A stretch of 64,000 nt of DNA from Faecalibacterium prausnitzii (GTDB lineage Bacteria; Bacillota; Clostridia; Oscillospirales; Ruminococcaceae), in assembly GCF_003324185.1 (NCBI RefSeq), contig NZ_PXUP01000008.1:62001-126000 (forward strand), in the 5' to 3' direction. Position 1 is the stretch's first letter; each line of letters starts with the position of its first letter. The notes below the pieces were generated by a model. That model did no database searches. It saw nothing but the letters and a program-made list of their open reading frames with translations, and was not told the DNA's origin. The position numbers and the translations under genes were made by a program. This document shows positions 25,497 to 34,555 of this stretch, piece after piece.

Positions 25497-27347
25497 ATGA
25501 AAGAAGTCAAGCCATCCAAAAAGCCGCTGGCTATCTACTATGCCATCGTGTTGCTGGTGCTGCTGGTCATCAACCTTGTGGTCATGCCGTGGCTGGCCGA
25601 GCGTCAGGTGCAGGAGGTAGACTACGGCACCTTTATGAGCATGACCGAGCAGGAAAACATCGGCAAGGTGGATATCCAGTCCAACCAGATCATTTTTACG
25701 GATAAGGACAACAAGCAGATCTACAAGACCGGCCTGATGAACGACCCCAGTCTGACCGAGCGCCTGTACGACGCAGGTGCACAGTTCTCCAGCGAGATCG
25801 TGGAGCAGGGTTCGCCGGTGCTCAGCTTTTTGCTGTGGTTCGTGCTGCCCATCCTGCTGTTCAGCTTCATCGGCAACCAGATGAACAAAAAGCTGATGGA
25901 AAAGGCAGGCGGCGGCCCGGGCTCCATGATGTTTGGCGGCGCGGGCAAATCCAACGCAAAGGTGTATGTGCAGTCCACCCACGGCATCCGCTTTGCGGAT
26001 GTGGCCGGTGAGGACGAAGCCAAGGAGAACCTGCAGGAGATCGTCAATTATCTGCACGACCCCAAGCAGTATGAGGAGATCGGCGCTTCCATGCCCAAGG
26101 GCATTCTGCTGGTAGGCCCTCCGGGCACCGGTAAGACCATGCTTGCCAAGGCCGTGGCAGGTGAATCCAACGTGCCCTTCTTCTCCATCTCCGGCTCGGA
26201 GTTCGTGGAGATGTTCGTGGGCATGGGTGCCTCCAAGGTGCGTGACCTGTTCAAGCAGGCCAAAGAAAAAGCACCCTGCATCGTGTTCATTGATGAGATC
26301 GATGCCATTGGCCAGAAGCGCAACAGCGGCCAGTTTGGCGGCAACGACGAACGCGAGCAGACCCTGAACCAGCTGCTTACCGAGATGGACGGTTTTGAGG
26401 GCAACACCGGTGTCATCATTCTGGCGGCTACCAACCGCCCGGATTCCCTCGACCCTGCCCTGACCCGTCCCGGCCGGTTTGACCGCCGTGTGCCCGTGGA
26501 GCTGCCCGACCTGAAGGGCCGCGAAGAGATCTTGAGGGTACACGCCAAAAAGGTGAAGATCGCCCCGGGTGTGGACTTCAACACCGTGGCACGCATGGCC
26601 TCCGGTGCCTCCGGCGCAGAGCTGGCCAACATTGTGAACGAAGCCGCCCTGCGTGCCGTGCGGGCGGGTCGCAAGAGCGTGACGCAGGCCGACCTTGAGG
26701 AGAGCATCGAGGTGGTCATTGCCGGCTACCAGAAGAAGAACTCCATCCTGACCGACCACGAAAAGTGCATCGTAGCCTACCACGAGATCGGCCATGCCCT
26801 TGTGGCAGCCAAGCAGTCCAACTCTGCCCCGGTGCAGAAGATCACCATCATTCCCCGCACCTCCGGCGCACTGGGCTACACCATGCAGGTGGACGAGGGC
26901 AACCACTACCTGATGAACAAGGCCGAGCTGGAAAACAAAATCGCCACCCTGACCGGCGGCCGCGCCGCCGAGGAGGTAGCCTTCAATTCTATCACCACCG
27001 GCGCGTCTAACGATATCGAGCAGGCCACCAAACTTGCCCGCGCCATGCTGACCCGCTACGGCATGAGCGATGAATTTGACATGGTGGCGCTGGAGACCGT
27101 GAACAACCAGTATCTGGGCGGCGATACCTCGCTGGCCTGCAGTGCCCAGACCCAGCGCGAGATCGATCAGAAGGTGGTAGAGCTGGTCAAGACCCAGCAC
27201 GAAAAGGCCATCCGCATCCTGACCGAGAACCGCGCCAAACTGGACGAGCTGGCACAGTACCTGTACCAGAAGGAGACCATCACCGGCGAGGAGTTCATGG
27301 ATATCCTCAACCGCGACGACACCGAAAATAAACCAGAAAATCCCTGA
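25497..27347 (+). CDS. ftsH: ATP-dependent zinc metalloprotease FtsH
   Basis: A 616-residue membrane-bound AAA+ protease that degrades damaged membrane proteins and regulators. Membrane segments are at about 10-30 and 103-121, flanking the external domain. Walker A is GPPGTGKT near 205 and Walker [12 protein letters not shown] near 260. A second-region-of-homology [13 protein letters not shown] and the zinc motif HEIGH (in [11 protein letters not shown]) follow. The start at 25497 follows AGAAGGAGG. The length is normal. It is monocistronic with a terminator at 27383. Confidence 0.97.
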   Translation: MKEVKPSKKPLAIYYAIVLLVLLVINLVVMPWLAERQVQEVDYGTFMSMTEQENIGKVDIQSNQIIFTDKDNKQIYKTGLMNDPSLTERLYDAGAQFSSEIVEQGSPVLSFLLWFVLPILLFSFIGNQMNKKLMEKAGGGPGSMMFGGAGKSNAKVYVQSTHGIRFADVAGEDEAKENLQEIVNYLHDPKQYEEIGASMPKGILLVGPPGTGKTMLAKAVAGESNVPFFSISGSEFVEMFVGMGASKVRDLFKQAKEKAPCIVFIDEIDAIGQKRNSGQFGGNDEREQTLNQLLTEMDGFEGNTGVIILAATNRPDSLDPALTRPGRFDRRVPVELPDLKGREEILRVHAKKVKIAPGVDFNTVARMASGASGAELANIVNEAALRAVRAGRKSVTQADLEESIEVVIAGYQKKNSILTDHEKCIVAYHEIGHALVAAKQSNSAPVQKITIIPRTSGALGYTMQVDEGNHYLMNKAELENKIATLTGGRAAEEVAFNSITTGASNDIEQATKLARAMLTRYGMSDEFDMVALETVNNQYLGGDTSLACSAQTQREIDQKVVELVKTQHEKAIRILTENRAKLDELAQYLYQKETITGEEFMDILNRDDTENKPENP

Positions 27348-27382
27348 AAATAAAAATTTTTGAATCTTTTGCAATAATCCGG

Positions 27383-27420
27383 CCGCCGTATCCGTTTACA
27401 AAGCAGATACGGCGGTTTTC
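27383..27420 (+). terminator. Terminator of ftsH
   Basis: CCGCCGTATC pairs with GATACGGCGG, then TTTT. Confidence 0.8.
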
Positions 27421-27520
27421 CATTGTGGATGCGCCGCAGCTGAACCATGGTTCCAAAAAAGATTATGATGCAAAAAAACAAGGCAGTCCCTGCGGCTGCC
27501 GTTTTCAGGAGGTATTTCCT

Positions 27521-28135
27521 ATGAAGATGCTGAACAAAAAGTTTGTCCGTACCCTGAGCTGTGCCGCTGTGGCGGTGTGTGCCGCTGCCATGCTGAGCGT
27601 GGGTGCCTTTGCCGCCGAGGTGGATTCCACCTGTGTGGAGGGCTATCTGCCCCCGCAGGAGCAGATGGTGCAGGGCGACATCGCACTGCACAGCGGTGAC
27701 GTTGCCGTGGGCGAAAAAGACCCCAGCTACGGCGGTTACGGTGCCCCGGAGGGCAACCCCATTCAGGGCAACATTATGCTGATCTCCGGCGATGAGCTGG
27801 CCGACACCGCCAAGACCGAGGCGCGCTACACCGTCAAGGGTCTGCTGGGCAAGCAGCTGTTGTACACCGCCCGCCAGAAGGACGGCGTGCTGACGCTGGA
27901 CGTCCCCGCCGAGGTGGCTACCTTCCGCACCACCATCGAGGATATGCAGACCCTGCAGGCCAACGGCGTGAAAACGCTGGTGCTGGTGACCGAGAAGAAC
28001 ACCACCACCCTGAACCTCTCGCTGCTGTGCGAGGGACAGAAGTCCGGCACCCGCGTCACCCTGCGGCACCTGGGCAGCAACGCTACCCTCTCTGTGGGTC
28101 TGCGCTGCCGCCGCGACCTGCTGATCGGCCGCTAA
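27521..28135 (+). CDS. Secreted protein of unknown function
   Basis: The product is 204 residues. A Sec signal peptide covers residues 1-32 (FVRTLSCAAVAVCAAAMLSVGAFAAE). The mature part has a Gly/Pro/Tyr-rich loop (DPSYGGYGAPEGNP) and then a region alternating short strands and acidic residues (GVLTLDVPAEVATFRTT). Three cysteines are present in the mature chain (TCVEG, LLCEG, LRCRR). No domain is recognised. The start at 27521 follows AGGAGG 7-8 nt upstream; the longer frame lacks a site. It has a long perfect terminator. Confidence 0.75.
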   Translation: MKMLNKKFVRTLSCAAVAVCAAAMLSVGAFAAEVDSTCVEGYLPPQEQMVQGDIALHSGDVAVGEKDPSYGGYGAPEGNPIQGNIMLISGDELADTAKTEARYTVKGLLGKQLLYTARQKDGVLTLDVPAEVATFRTTIEDMQTLQANGVKTLVLVTEKNTTTLNLSLLCEGQKSGTRVTLRHLGSNATLSVGLRCRRDLLIGR

Positions 28136-28158
28136 TCGGAAAAACGGCAGTATAATTT

Positions 28159-28201
28159 GTGGTTCAGAAACGCCCACAGGCGTTTCTGAACCACTTTTTT
28201 T
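28159..28201 (+). terminator. Terminator of the secreted protein gene
   Basis: A 16-bp perfect stem, GTGGTTCAGAAACGCC with GGCGTTTCTGAACCAC, then TTTTTTT. Confidence 0.9.
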
Positions 28202-28207
28202 AATGAT

Positions 28208-28242
28208 GACAAGACCCCCGGCGGGCAGCCGGGGGGCTTGTC
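28208..28242 (-). terminator. Hairpin downstream of metY copy 2
   Basis: GACAAG...CCCCGGC pairs with GCCGGGG...CTTGTC. The stem is strong but no U-run follows on the minus strand, so it may be a 3'-end stabiliser rather than a terminator. Confidence 0.4.
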
Positions 28243-28313
28243 GCACACTTATGGAGACTTGGACAGGAATAAAAGGAAGATCACATTCCCTTTGCGGGAA
28301 AGAGAATCGATGC

Positions 28314-29603
28314 TTACTTGCCGCGGACGGCTGCAAAGCCGGCTTCCAGATCGGCAAGGATATCATCAATGTGCTCGGTGCCGATGGACAGGCGGATGGT
28401 GTTCTGGTAGATCTGCTGCTCGGCCAGTTCGGCATCGGTCAGCTGGCTGTGGGTGGTGGAGGCCGGGTGGATGACAAGGCTCTTCACGTCCGCTACGTTG
28501 GCCAGCAGAGAGAAGATCTTCAGGTTATCAATGAAGGTAAAGGCCTCCTCGCGGCCGCCCTTGATGTTAAAGGTAAAGATGGATGCGCCGCCGTTGGGGA
28601 AGTACTTCTGGTACAGGGCGTGATCCGGGTGATCCGGCAGCGAGGGATGGTTCACCTTTTCCACCTGCGGGTGGTTGGCAAGGAACTCCACCACCTTTTT
28701 GGTGTTCTCCACATGACGCTCAATGCGCAGGCTCAGCGTCTCGGTGCCCTGCAGCAGCAGGAAGGCGTTGAAGGGGGAGATGGTAGCGCCGGTATCACGC
28801 AGCAGGATAGCGCGGATGTAGGTGACAAAAGCGGCAGGGCCTGCGGCATCCGCAAAGGAGACGCCGTGGTAGCTGGGGTTCGGGGCGGCAATGTTGGGGT
28901 AACGGCCGCTGGCCTTCCAGTCGAAGTTGCCGCTGTCCACGATGATGCCGCCCAGCGTGGTGCCGTGGCCGCCGATGAACTTGGTAGCAGAGTGCACCAC
29001 GATGTCTGCGCCGTGCTCGATGGGACGGATGAGGTATGGGGTGCCGAAGGTGTTATCAATGACCAGCGGCAGGCCGTGCTTGTGGGCAATGGCGGCAATG
29101 GCATCAATATCCGGGATATCGCTGTTGGGGTTGCCCAGCATCTCCAGATACACAGCCTTGGTGTTGGGCTGGATAGCGGCCTCCACCTGTGCAAGGTCGT
29201 GGGCATCCACAAAGGTGGTGTTGACGCCGAACTGGGTCAGGGTGTGAGCCAGCAGGTTGTAGCTGCCGCCGTAGATGGTGTTTTGTGCCACGATGTGGTC
29301 ACCGGCCTGTGCCAGTGCCTGAATGGTGTAGGTGATGGCGGCTGCACCGGAAGCGGTAGCCAGTGCTGCCACGCCGCCCTCCAGCGCTGCGATGCGCTTT
29401 TCGAACACATCCTGCGTGGAGTTGGTCAGACGGCCGTAGATGTTGCCTGCATCGGCCAGACCGAAACGGTCGGCGGCGTGCTGGCTGTTGCGGAACACAT
29501 AAGACGTAGTCTGGTAGATGGGCACCGCACGGGCATCGGTGGTGGGGTCGGCCTGCTCCTGACCGACATGAAGCTGCAGGGTCTCAAATTTATATTCAGA
29601 CAT
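28314..29603 (-). CDS. metY: O-acetylhomoserine sulfhydrylase / cysteine synthase-like (MetY), copy 2
   Basis: A 429-residue PLP enzyme of the Cys/Met metabolism family. Lys208 in HSATKFIGGHGTT is the Schiff-base residue; VPIYQTTSYVF, YGRLTNSTQDVFE, GNPNSDIPDI and HPASTTHSQL are family blocks. It differs widely in sequence from the copy at 9546-10820 and is closer to the classic OAH/OAS sulfhydrylase type. It is alone behind a long leader with a small Cys/Met-bearing open frame and an attenuator, so its control is probably translation-coupled. The start at 29603 follows AGAGAGG. Confidence 0.93.
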   Translation of the reverse strand: MSEYKFETLQLHVGQEQADPTTDARAVPIYQTTSYVFRNSQHAADRFGLADAGNIYGRLTNSTQDVFEKRIAALEGGVAALATASGAAAITYTIQALAQAGDHIVAQNTIYGGSYNLLAHTLTQFGVNTTFVDAHDLAQVEAAIQPNTKAVYLEMLGNPNSDIPDIDAIAAIAHKHGLPLVIDNTFGTPYLIRPIEHGADIVVHSATKFIGGHGTTLGGIIVDSGNFDWKASGRYPNIAAPNPSYHGVSFADAAGPAAFVTYIRAILLRDTGATISPFNAFLLLQGTETLSLRIERHVENTKKVVEFLANHPQVEKVNHPSLPDHPDHALYQKYFPNGGASIFTFNIKGGREEAFTFIDNLKIFSLLANVADVKSLVIHPASTTHSQLTDAELAEQQIYQNTIRLSIGTEHIDDILADLEAGFAAVRGK

Positions 29604-29649
29604 TGTTATTTGCCTCTCTTAATATACTAAAAGTATTATTGTTGTGTAC

Positions 29650-29684
29650 AAAAAATCCCGATGCGTTTTCAAAGGCGCACCGGG
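29650..29684 (-). terminator. Attenuator-type terminator in the metY copy 2 leader
   Basis: On the minus strand CCCGGTGCG pairs with CGCATCGGG (one G-U), followed by ATTTTTTG. Upstream leader sequence GCACCGG (within 29767-29776) could pair with CCGGTGC and prevent the terminator. Confidence 0.75.
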
Positions 29685-29711
29685 CAGTGTGGTCTACCGG
29701 AGCTGCTGCTG

Positions 29712-29840
29712 TCACATTCGGGTGCACATTCGCGCAGCCGAGGGCAACATACAGTACACATCCGATGCCGGTGCCCGGTGGGTATGCATTCGCCCACAGC
29801 GATAATTCGCGTGCAGCAGTTCTTTCCAGATCAGCTTCAT
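29712..29840 (-). CDS. Putative 42-residue leader peptide upstream of metY copy 2
   Basis: An open frame starts at 29840 directly behind the strong site GGAAGGAGGG (spacing about 8) and stops at 29712, 28 nt before the attenuator stem. It begins MKLIWKELLHANYRCGRMH. It contains three Cys codons and four internal Met codons, mostly in its last two thirds (NYRCGRM, VYCM, RMCTRM). The candidate antiterminator strand lies inside it. I infer a leader peptide sensing cysteine or methionine tRNA charging. It could also be a short real protein; no family is recognised. Confidence 0.55.
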   Translation of the reverse strand: MKLIWKELLHANYRCGRMHTHRAPASDVYCMLPSAARMCTRM

Positions 29841-29943
29841 CTTTGTGCCCTCCTTCCGGTAAAACTTTTCCATCCCTCTATGTACCACCCGCCGGAGAAC
29901 CTCTGTTTCATTTCCCTACAAGACTGGTGGATTGGATGTTTGC

Positions 29944-29972
29944 ATTATATCCCGTTCTACCTAGTTTGTCAA
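29944..29972 (-). promoter_or_regulatory. Promoter of the leader peptide-metY transcript
   Basis: On the minus strand TTGACA (29972-29967), a 17-nt spacer, and TATAAT (29949-29944): a fully consensus promoter. Confidence 0.85.
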
Positions 29973-30069
29973 TAGGTTAATTCCACTTTTTTCAAGGATG
30001 TATTTTTTGCATGATAATTTTGCCCGTACCGCCCCGCCCGACAGCATTTTGTACAGCGCCCCCTCTGAA

Positions 30070-30117
30070 CAAAAACGAAGCCCGGAACGTCTGCGGACGC
30101 TCCGGGCTTCGTTTTTT
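30070..30117. terminator. Terminator downstream of the MFS carrier gene
   Basis: AACGAAGCCCGGA pairs with TCCGGGCTTCGTT, with A/T runs on both sides. Confidence 0.85.
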
Positions 30118-30127
30118 CATAAAATGG

Positions 30128-31384
30128 TCAGACCTGCTTTGTCTCTTCCGTCCGGGTGGAAATGCCGAACAGTACAAAGCCGATGACAAACAGGATGGCA
30201 ATGGAGCCCACACCCACGTTGGCGCTGCCGGTCAGCTGGCTGCCCACGCTGACGATCATAGTGCCAAGGAAGGAGGCACCCTTGCCGCAGATATCGAACA
30301 GACCGAAGTATTCGCCGGATTTTTCCTGCGGGATGATCTTGGCAAAGTGGCTGCGGCTCAGTGCCTGCACACCGCCCTGGAACATACCCACCACCACGGC
30401 CAGCACCCAGAACTGCCACTGACTCTTCAGGAAGAAGGCAAAGACGGCAATGCCGGTATAGGCCGCGATGCACACCGGGATCAGGGTCTTGGATTCATAT
30501 TTCTGGCTCAGGCGGCCAAAGATCAGCGCCGAAGGGAAGGCCACGATCTGGGTGACCAGCAGCGCCAGCAGCAAACCGGTGGTGTCCAGCCCCAGTGCCG
30601 TGCCGTAGGCGGTGGCCATATCAATGATGGTATACACGCCGTCAATGTAGCAGAAGAAGGCCAGCAGGAACCAGAACACCTGCTTGTCCTGCGGCAGATG
30701 CTTCAAGGTCTGCCCGATGCGCACAAAACTCTGGCGGATGGCGTGCTGCTCCACCTCCACATAGTTGATCTGGCGGTATTTTTTCAGCAGCGGCAGGGTG
30801 ACCGCCAGCCACCACACAGCAGTAATGACCAGCGCGATAGACAGCGCGGTCATCTGGCTGAGCCCCACTGCGCTGCTGCCCAGCACCAGCGCCAGACAGA
30901 CCACAAAGGGCACGCAGCTGCCGATATAGCCCCACGCGTACCCGCGGGAGGACACCATGTCCATCCGCTCCGGGGTGGTCACATCGCCCAGCATGGAGTC
31001 GTAGAACACCAGACTGCCGGAGTAGCCGATTTTGGCAATGATAAAAATGACCAGAAAGGCCAGCCAAGTGCCCGCCAGACCCATAGCGCAGCAGCCGACA
31101 ACACCCACAAAGAGGCAGAGCATGAAGATAGGCTTTTTAAAGCCCTTGGTGTCGGCCAGCGTGCCCAGAATGGGGCCCAGAATGGCGGTGACCACCGTAA
31201 CGATGGAGCTTGCGTAGCCCCAGTAGGCCAGATAGTCCACCTTGCTCACCCCACCGGCCTCGGCCAGTGCATTGAAGAAGATGGGCACCAGCGTGGCGAT
31301 CATCAGCACAAAGGCCGAGTTGCCCACATCGTATAAGATCCATGACCGCTCCAGCGGTGTCACCTTGAATTTTTCAGTTTTCAT
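30128..31384 (-). CDS. MFS transporter, UMF1/Atg22-like family
   Basis: A 418-residue membrane protein with about 12 hydrophobic segments. The opening ERSWILYDVGNSAFVLMIATLVPIFF is typical of UMF1-type MFS carriers, which include YxiO-like proteins. So are VFYDSMLGDVTTPERMDMVSSRGYAWGYIGS and GGVQALSRSHFAKIIP. In yeast the related Atg22 exports amino acids from the vacuole; the bacterial substrate is unknown. The start at 31384 follows AAAAGGGA. The longer frame upstream crosses a hairpin and has no site. It lies 41 nt after the zinc phospholipase-like gene on the same strand. Confidence 0.9.
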   Translation of the reverse strand: MKTEKFKVTPLERSWILYDVGNSAFVLMIATLVPIFFNALAEAGGVSKVDYLAYWGYASSIVTVVTAILGPILGTLADTKGFKKPIFMLCLFVGVVGCCAMGLAGTWLAFLVIFIIAKIGYSGSLVFYDSMLGDVTTPERMDMVSSRGYAWGYIGSCVPFVVCLALVLGSSAVGLSQMTALSIALVITAVWWLAVTLPLLKKYRQINYVEVEQHAIRQSFVRIGQTLKHLPQDKQVFWFLLAFFCYIDGVYTIIDMATAYGTALGLDTTGLLLALLVTQIVAFPSALIFGRLSQKYESKTLIPVCIAAYTGIAVFAFFLKSQWQFWVLAVVVGMFQGGVQALSRSHFAKIIPQEKSGEYFGLFDICGKGASFLGTMIVSVGSQLTGSANVGVGSIAILFVIGFVLFGISTRTEETKQV

Positions 31385-31425
31385 CGTATTCCCTTTTCCC
31401 CTTGCACCGCCGGACGGTGCGTTTT

Positions 31426-32223
31426 TTAAAATTCCCCAAAGGTGTGGTCGTAGGCGGCGTCCAGCGGCTCGTCCGTGTCCAGCTTTGCCACATACTCTAA
31501 GATCAACCGCTCTGCCAGCGGCAAAGCCTTGGCGTACAGCGCATCCAGCTTGCGGTTGCTCTCGGTGCACTGTGGGTTCGGCTGCGGGTTTGCCACAAGG
31601 CCGTGCATTCCATCGTACTTGCCCAGCACCTTCATGCCGGTCAGCACCACCCAGCGCTTGACCGGGTTCGAGGCTTGCAGCACCTTATGCACCATGATCA
31701 TCCCCTTCAGGGATTCCAGCGCGGTCTGCTCCGAGATATCCTTGTAGAACGGCGCAATGACCCGGGCGTTCTCTGCGCTGGGGTGGATATGGCTGGCGGT
31801 AAAGAAGGTCAGCGGGTCATAGCCGTCCCGGCGCAGCAGCATATTGTCGAACTCGGTCTCGATCTCGCAGTGGGTCACACCACTCTCCCGGGTAAACTGC
31901 TCCACAAAGGGGTGGCAGGTGCTGTCCAGCGCAAAATGGCACACAAAACCCAACGCGTAGGCCAGCGCAGCCTCGCGGTCGGCTTCCTCGTGCACCACCC
32001 GCCGTGCACGGTCAAAGAACGTTCTGCCCGGCTCGTCGTGCATGGCGTTGCCCAGTGCGGCGACCGGGGTGGACTTTTCTGCATGGTAATAGAACAGCAG
32101 ATCCGGCCCGTGCAGACCGATATCGTACAGTTCCCGGTGCGCTTCCAGCTTTTCCCGCAGCGGCGCAGGCAGATGATCCAGCACATTTGCGCCAAAGCGG
32201 CGGTGTGCGTAGGTAGAGGGCAT
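31426..32223 (-). CDS. Zinc-dependent phospholipase C family protein
   Basis: A 265-residue all-helical protein. MPSTYAHRRFG begins with a His, followed by YDIGLHGPDLLFYYH, GFVCHFALDSTCHPFV and CEIETEFD. These give the His/Asp set (H-x2-pattern, GPDxxFY, HxxxDxxxHP) of the ZnPLC family. The zinc site should hydrolyse a phosphodiester, but many family members have unknown substrates. No signal peptide is seen, so it probably acts in the cytoplasm. The start at 32223 follows AAGGAGGAATGAGAG. Confidence 0.85.
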   Translation of the reverse strand: MPSTYAHRRFGANVLDHLPAPLREKLEAHRELYDIGLHGPDLLFYYHAEKSTPVAALGNAMHDEPGRTFFDRARRVVHEEADREAALAYALGFVCHFALDSTCHPFVEQFTRESGVTHCEIETEFDNMLLRRDGYDPLTFFTASHIHPSAENARVIAPFYKDISEQTALESLKGMIMVHKVLQASNPVKRWVVLTGMKVLGKYDGMHGLVANPQPNPQCTESNRKLDALYAKALPLAERLILEYVAKLDTDEPLDAAYDHTFGEF

Positions 32224-32399
32224 CTCTCATTCCTCCTTCTTGCAGTGCCAGCGCCCGCCGCCCTGTTCCGGCTGCACTGACCAATAATCCTATCGTTTTC
32301 AGTATAGCAGAAAGTTTGCCGACCTTCTACCCTTTTGTGTCTGTTTTCTGTAAAAAGTTTTAATAATTTTGCTGCACTTCCCGCCGCTCCCCCAAACAG

Positions 32400-32447
32400 A
32401 AAAGGGACCTCCTGAAATGCCCGCGGGCATTTCAGGAGGTCCCTTTC
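32400..32447. terminator. Long perfect palindrome acting as terminator of gpsA
   Basis: Arms of about 21 nt (AAAGGGACCTCCTGAAATGCC and its complement) around CGCG. It lies 14 nt past the gpsA stop. Confidence 0.8.
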
Positions 32448-32460
32448 TAATCATTCAGGT

Positions 32461-33495
32461 TCACACACTCTCATAGCCCTGCGGCATCTCGCTCTTGCGG
32501 TCGCGGGACATCAGGTTGCGCAGCGCGTCGCTGGCGCTCATGCCCTCCTTGACGATGGCGTTCACCGTCTGGGCGATGGGCATTTCCACATGGTACTTCT
32601 CCGCCAGTTCCATAGCGGCGGGCAGGGCGTTGATGCCCTCCACCACCATGCCGACCTCCTTCACGGCCTGCTCCGGGCTTTCGCCCTTGCCGATCAGGAT
32701 ACCGGCGCGGTTGTTGCGGCTGTGCATACTGGTGGCGGTAACGATCAGGTCGCCGATACCGGCCAGACCCGCAAAGGTCTGGACATTGCAGCCCATGGCC
32801 ACGCCCAGCCGGGCGATCTCGGCAATGCCGCGGGTGATCAGGGCGGCGCGGGCGTTATCACCGTAGCCAAGGCCGGTGGAGATGCCAACGCCCAGCGCGA
32901 TAACGTTCTTCATGGCACCGCTCAGCTCCACGCCCTTGATATCAGAGTTGGTGTACACGCGCATACAGGTGTTGCTGAACACCTCCTGCACCACCTCGGC
33001 AGCTTCCAGATCCGGGCTGGCGGAAACGATGGTGGTGGGCAGATCCAGCGCCACCTCCTCGGCGTGGGTGGGGCCGCTGAGCGCCACCAGACGCACCGCA
33101 CGGGGGCCGTTCTCGTGGCTCAGCTCGTCGGCAAGGATCTCGGTCATGGTATATAAGGTATCGGGCTCAATGCCCTTTGCCACGTCCACAATGATCTGTC
33201 CGGAGCGGATATAAGGCCGCGCCTTGGCTGCCGTGGAGCGCACGAACACCGACGGCACTGCAAACAGCAGCACGTCCTTGCCGGTGCACACTTCCTCTAT
33301 GCTTTTGGTAAAACGCAGTTCCTGCGGGATGACCATCCCCGGCAGATTGGGGTGTACCCGGGTGGCGGAAAGGTTGTCCACCTCGGCTTCAATAGCCGAC
33401 CACACCTGCACATCGTTGCCGCTGACAGTCAGCATCCGTGCCAGAGCCATGCCCCAGGTGCCTGCACCCAGAACACCAATACTAAACTTTTTCAC
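32461..33495 (-). CDS. gpsA: NAD(P)H-dependent glycerol-3-phosphate dehydrogenase GpsA
   Basis: A 344-residue enzyme that reduces dihydroxyacetone phosphate to sn-glycerol-3-phosphate for phospholipid synthesis. The Rossmann motif GAGTWGMA lies at residues 10-17. SGPTHAEEV, KGVELSGAMKNVIALG (catalytic Lys), NARAALITRGIAEIARLG and GIGDLIVTATSMHSRN are all conserved. The length is normal. It has its own promoter divergent from the cystine-type operon. Confidence 0.96.
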   Translation of the reverse strand: MKKFSIGVLGAGTWGMALARMLTVSGNDVQVWSAIEAEVDNLSATRVHPNLPGMVIPQELRFTKSIEEVCTGKDVLLFAVPSVFVRSTAAKARPYIRSGQIIVDVAKGIEPDTLYTMTEILADELSHENGPRAVRLVALSGPTHAEEVALDLPTTIVSASPDLEAAEVVQEVFSNTCMRVYTNSDIKGVELSGAMKNVIALGVGISTGLGYGDNARAALITRGIAEIARLGVAMGCNVQTFAGLAGIGDLIVTATSMHSRNNRAGILIGKGESPEQAVKEVGMVVEGINALPAAMELAEKYHVEMPIAQTVNAIVKEGMSASDALRNLMSRDRKSEMPQGYESV

Positions 33496-33590
33496 GTTCG
33501 TATCCTCCGTGTCTGCACCGGGCAGGAGCTCCTGCCGGTGGATTTGCGCCGCGCCGGGCCGTTGCCCCGCAGCTGCGCACTGTTATGTTC

Positions 33591-33619
33591 ATTGTACACG
33601 AAAGCACCCACAGCGTCAA
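33591..33619 (-). promoter_or_regulatory. Promoter of gpsA
   Basis: On the minus strand TTGACG (33619-33614), a 17-nt spacer, and TACAAT (33596-33591). The 357-nt gap to the divergent operon holds this and the promoter at 33766. Confidence 0.7.
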
Positions 33620-33765
33620 GCATCTGCCGCATTGCACAAATATTTAACAAGTTTATGCAATTTTTCGGTCACATCACGCGTTTTGTGCAAACCGTTTGCG
33701 CTGCGGGGCATTTCATGCTATTATAGTATTCTGGTAGGTTTTGTAGGGATTGGTGATTCAGTCTC

Positions 33766-33794
33766 TTGACTTTGACCCTACTTTAAGGTATATA
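33766..33794 (+). promoter_or_regulatory. Promoter of the cystine-type ABC operon
   Basis: TTGACT (33766-33771), a 17-nt spacer, and TATATA (33789-33794). The leader has a perfect CCGGCAAAG / CTTTGCCGG inverted repeat at 33804-33822 with no U-run. Confidence 0.6.
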
Positions 33795-33852
33795 CTGCTT
33801 TAGCCGGCAAAGGCTTTGCCGGTCTGCGTATTTTTATTTTGAGGAAAAACCA

Positions 33853-34536
33853 ATGTTTGAAGCACTTTTATCCAACCGCACGGTCGGCGTGCTGGTGGAG
33901 GCGCTGCCCCGCATCCTGACGGCAGGCCTGACCATGACCATTCCGCTGACCCTTCTCTCCTTCTTTTTTGCCATGCTCATCGCGGTGGCGGTAGCGCTGG
34001 TACAGTACGCCAATGTGCCGGTGCTGCGGCAGATCGCCCGGTTCTATATCTGGGTCATCCGGGGCACACCGCTGCTGGTGCAGCTGTTCATCATCTTTTA
34101 CGGTCTGCCCAGCGTGGGCATCATGCTGGACGCCTTTCCGGCGGCGGTCATCGCCTTCGCCTTCAACGAGGGTGCCTACTGCGCCGAGACCATGCGCGGT
34201 GCGCTGGAAAGCGTGCCGCAGGGGCAGCTGGAAGCCGGGTACTGTGTGGGCATGAGCTGGTGGCAGATCATGCGCCGCATCGTGCTGCCGCAGGCGCTGC
34301 GCACCGCCGTGCCTGCGCTGTCCAACTCCCTCATCGGTATGATCAAGGACACCTCGCTGGCGTCCAACATCACGGTGGCAGAGCTGTTCATGGCTGGGCA
34401 GCGGGTAGCCGCCCGCACCTACATCTTTTTGCCCATCTACTGCGAGGTGGCTGTGGTGTATCTGCTGTTCTGTACCGTCATCACCAAGCTGCAGGCGCTG
34501 CTGGAACGTCAGCTCAACGCCCGCGGCTTCCAGTAA
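33853..34536 (+). CDS. Cystine-type ABC transporter permease (TcyB-like)
   Basis: A 227-residue permease with about five membrane segments. FYIWVIRGTPLLVQLFIIFYGLPSVGI is the signature of the cystine/polar amino-acid class, and the EAA loop reads SVPQGQLEAGYCVGMSWWQIMRRIVLPQALRTAVPALSNSLIG. The start at 33853 follows GAGG 8 nt upstream. It leads an operon with ATPase and binding protein. The cystine call rests mainly on the binding protein's pattern. Confidence 0.9.
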   Translation: MFEALLSNRTVGVLVEALPRILTAGLTMTIPLTLLSFFFAMLIAVAVALVQYANVPVLRQIARFYIWVIRGTPLLVQLFIIFYGLPSVGIMLDAFPAAVIAFAFNEGAYCAETMRGALESVPQGQLEAGYCVGMSWWQIMRRIVLPQALRTAVPALSNSLIGMIKDTSLASNITVAELFMAGQRVAARTYIFLPIYCEVAVVYLLFCTVITKLQALLERQLNARGFQ

Positions 34537-34555
34537 AAAGAGAGGGTGAGCACTT

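Noticed and set aside
9546-29603. The two metY genes as a recent duplication
   Set aside because: Both have the family motifs, but their sequences differ throughout (for example STTKYMDGHG against SATKFIGGHG, and different lengths of several loops). They are old paralogues or separately acquired.
31402-31428. GCACCG/CGGTGC hairpin followed by TTTTTT on the plus strand between the MFS and phospholipase-like genes
   Set aside because: No plus-strand gene lies upstream to be terminated, and on the minus strand it has no U-run.
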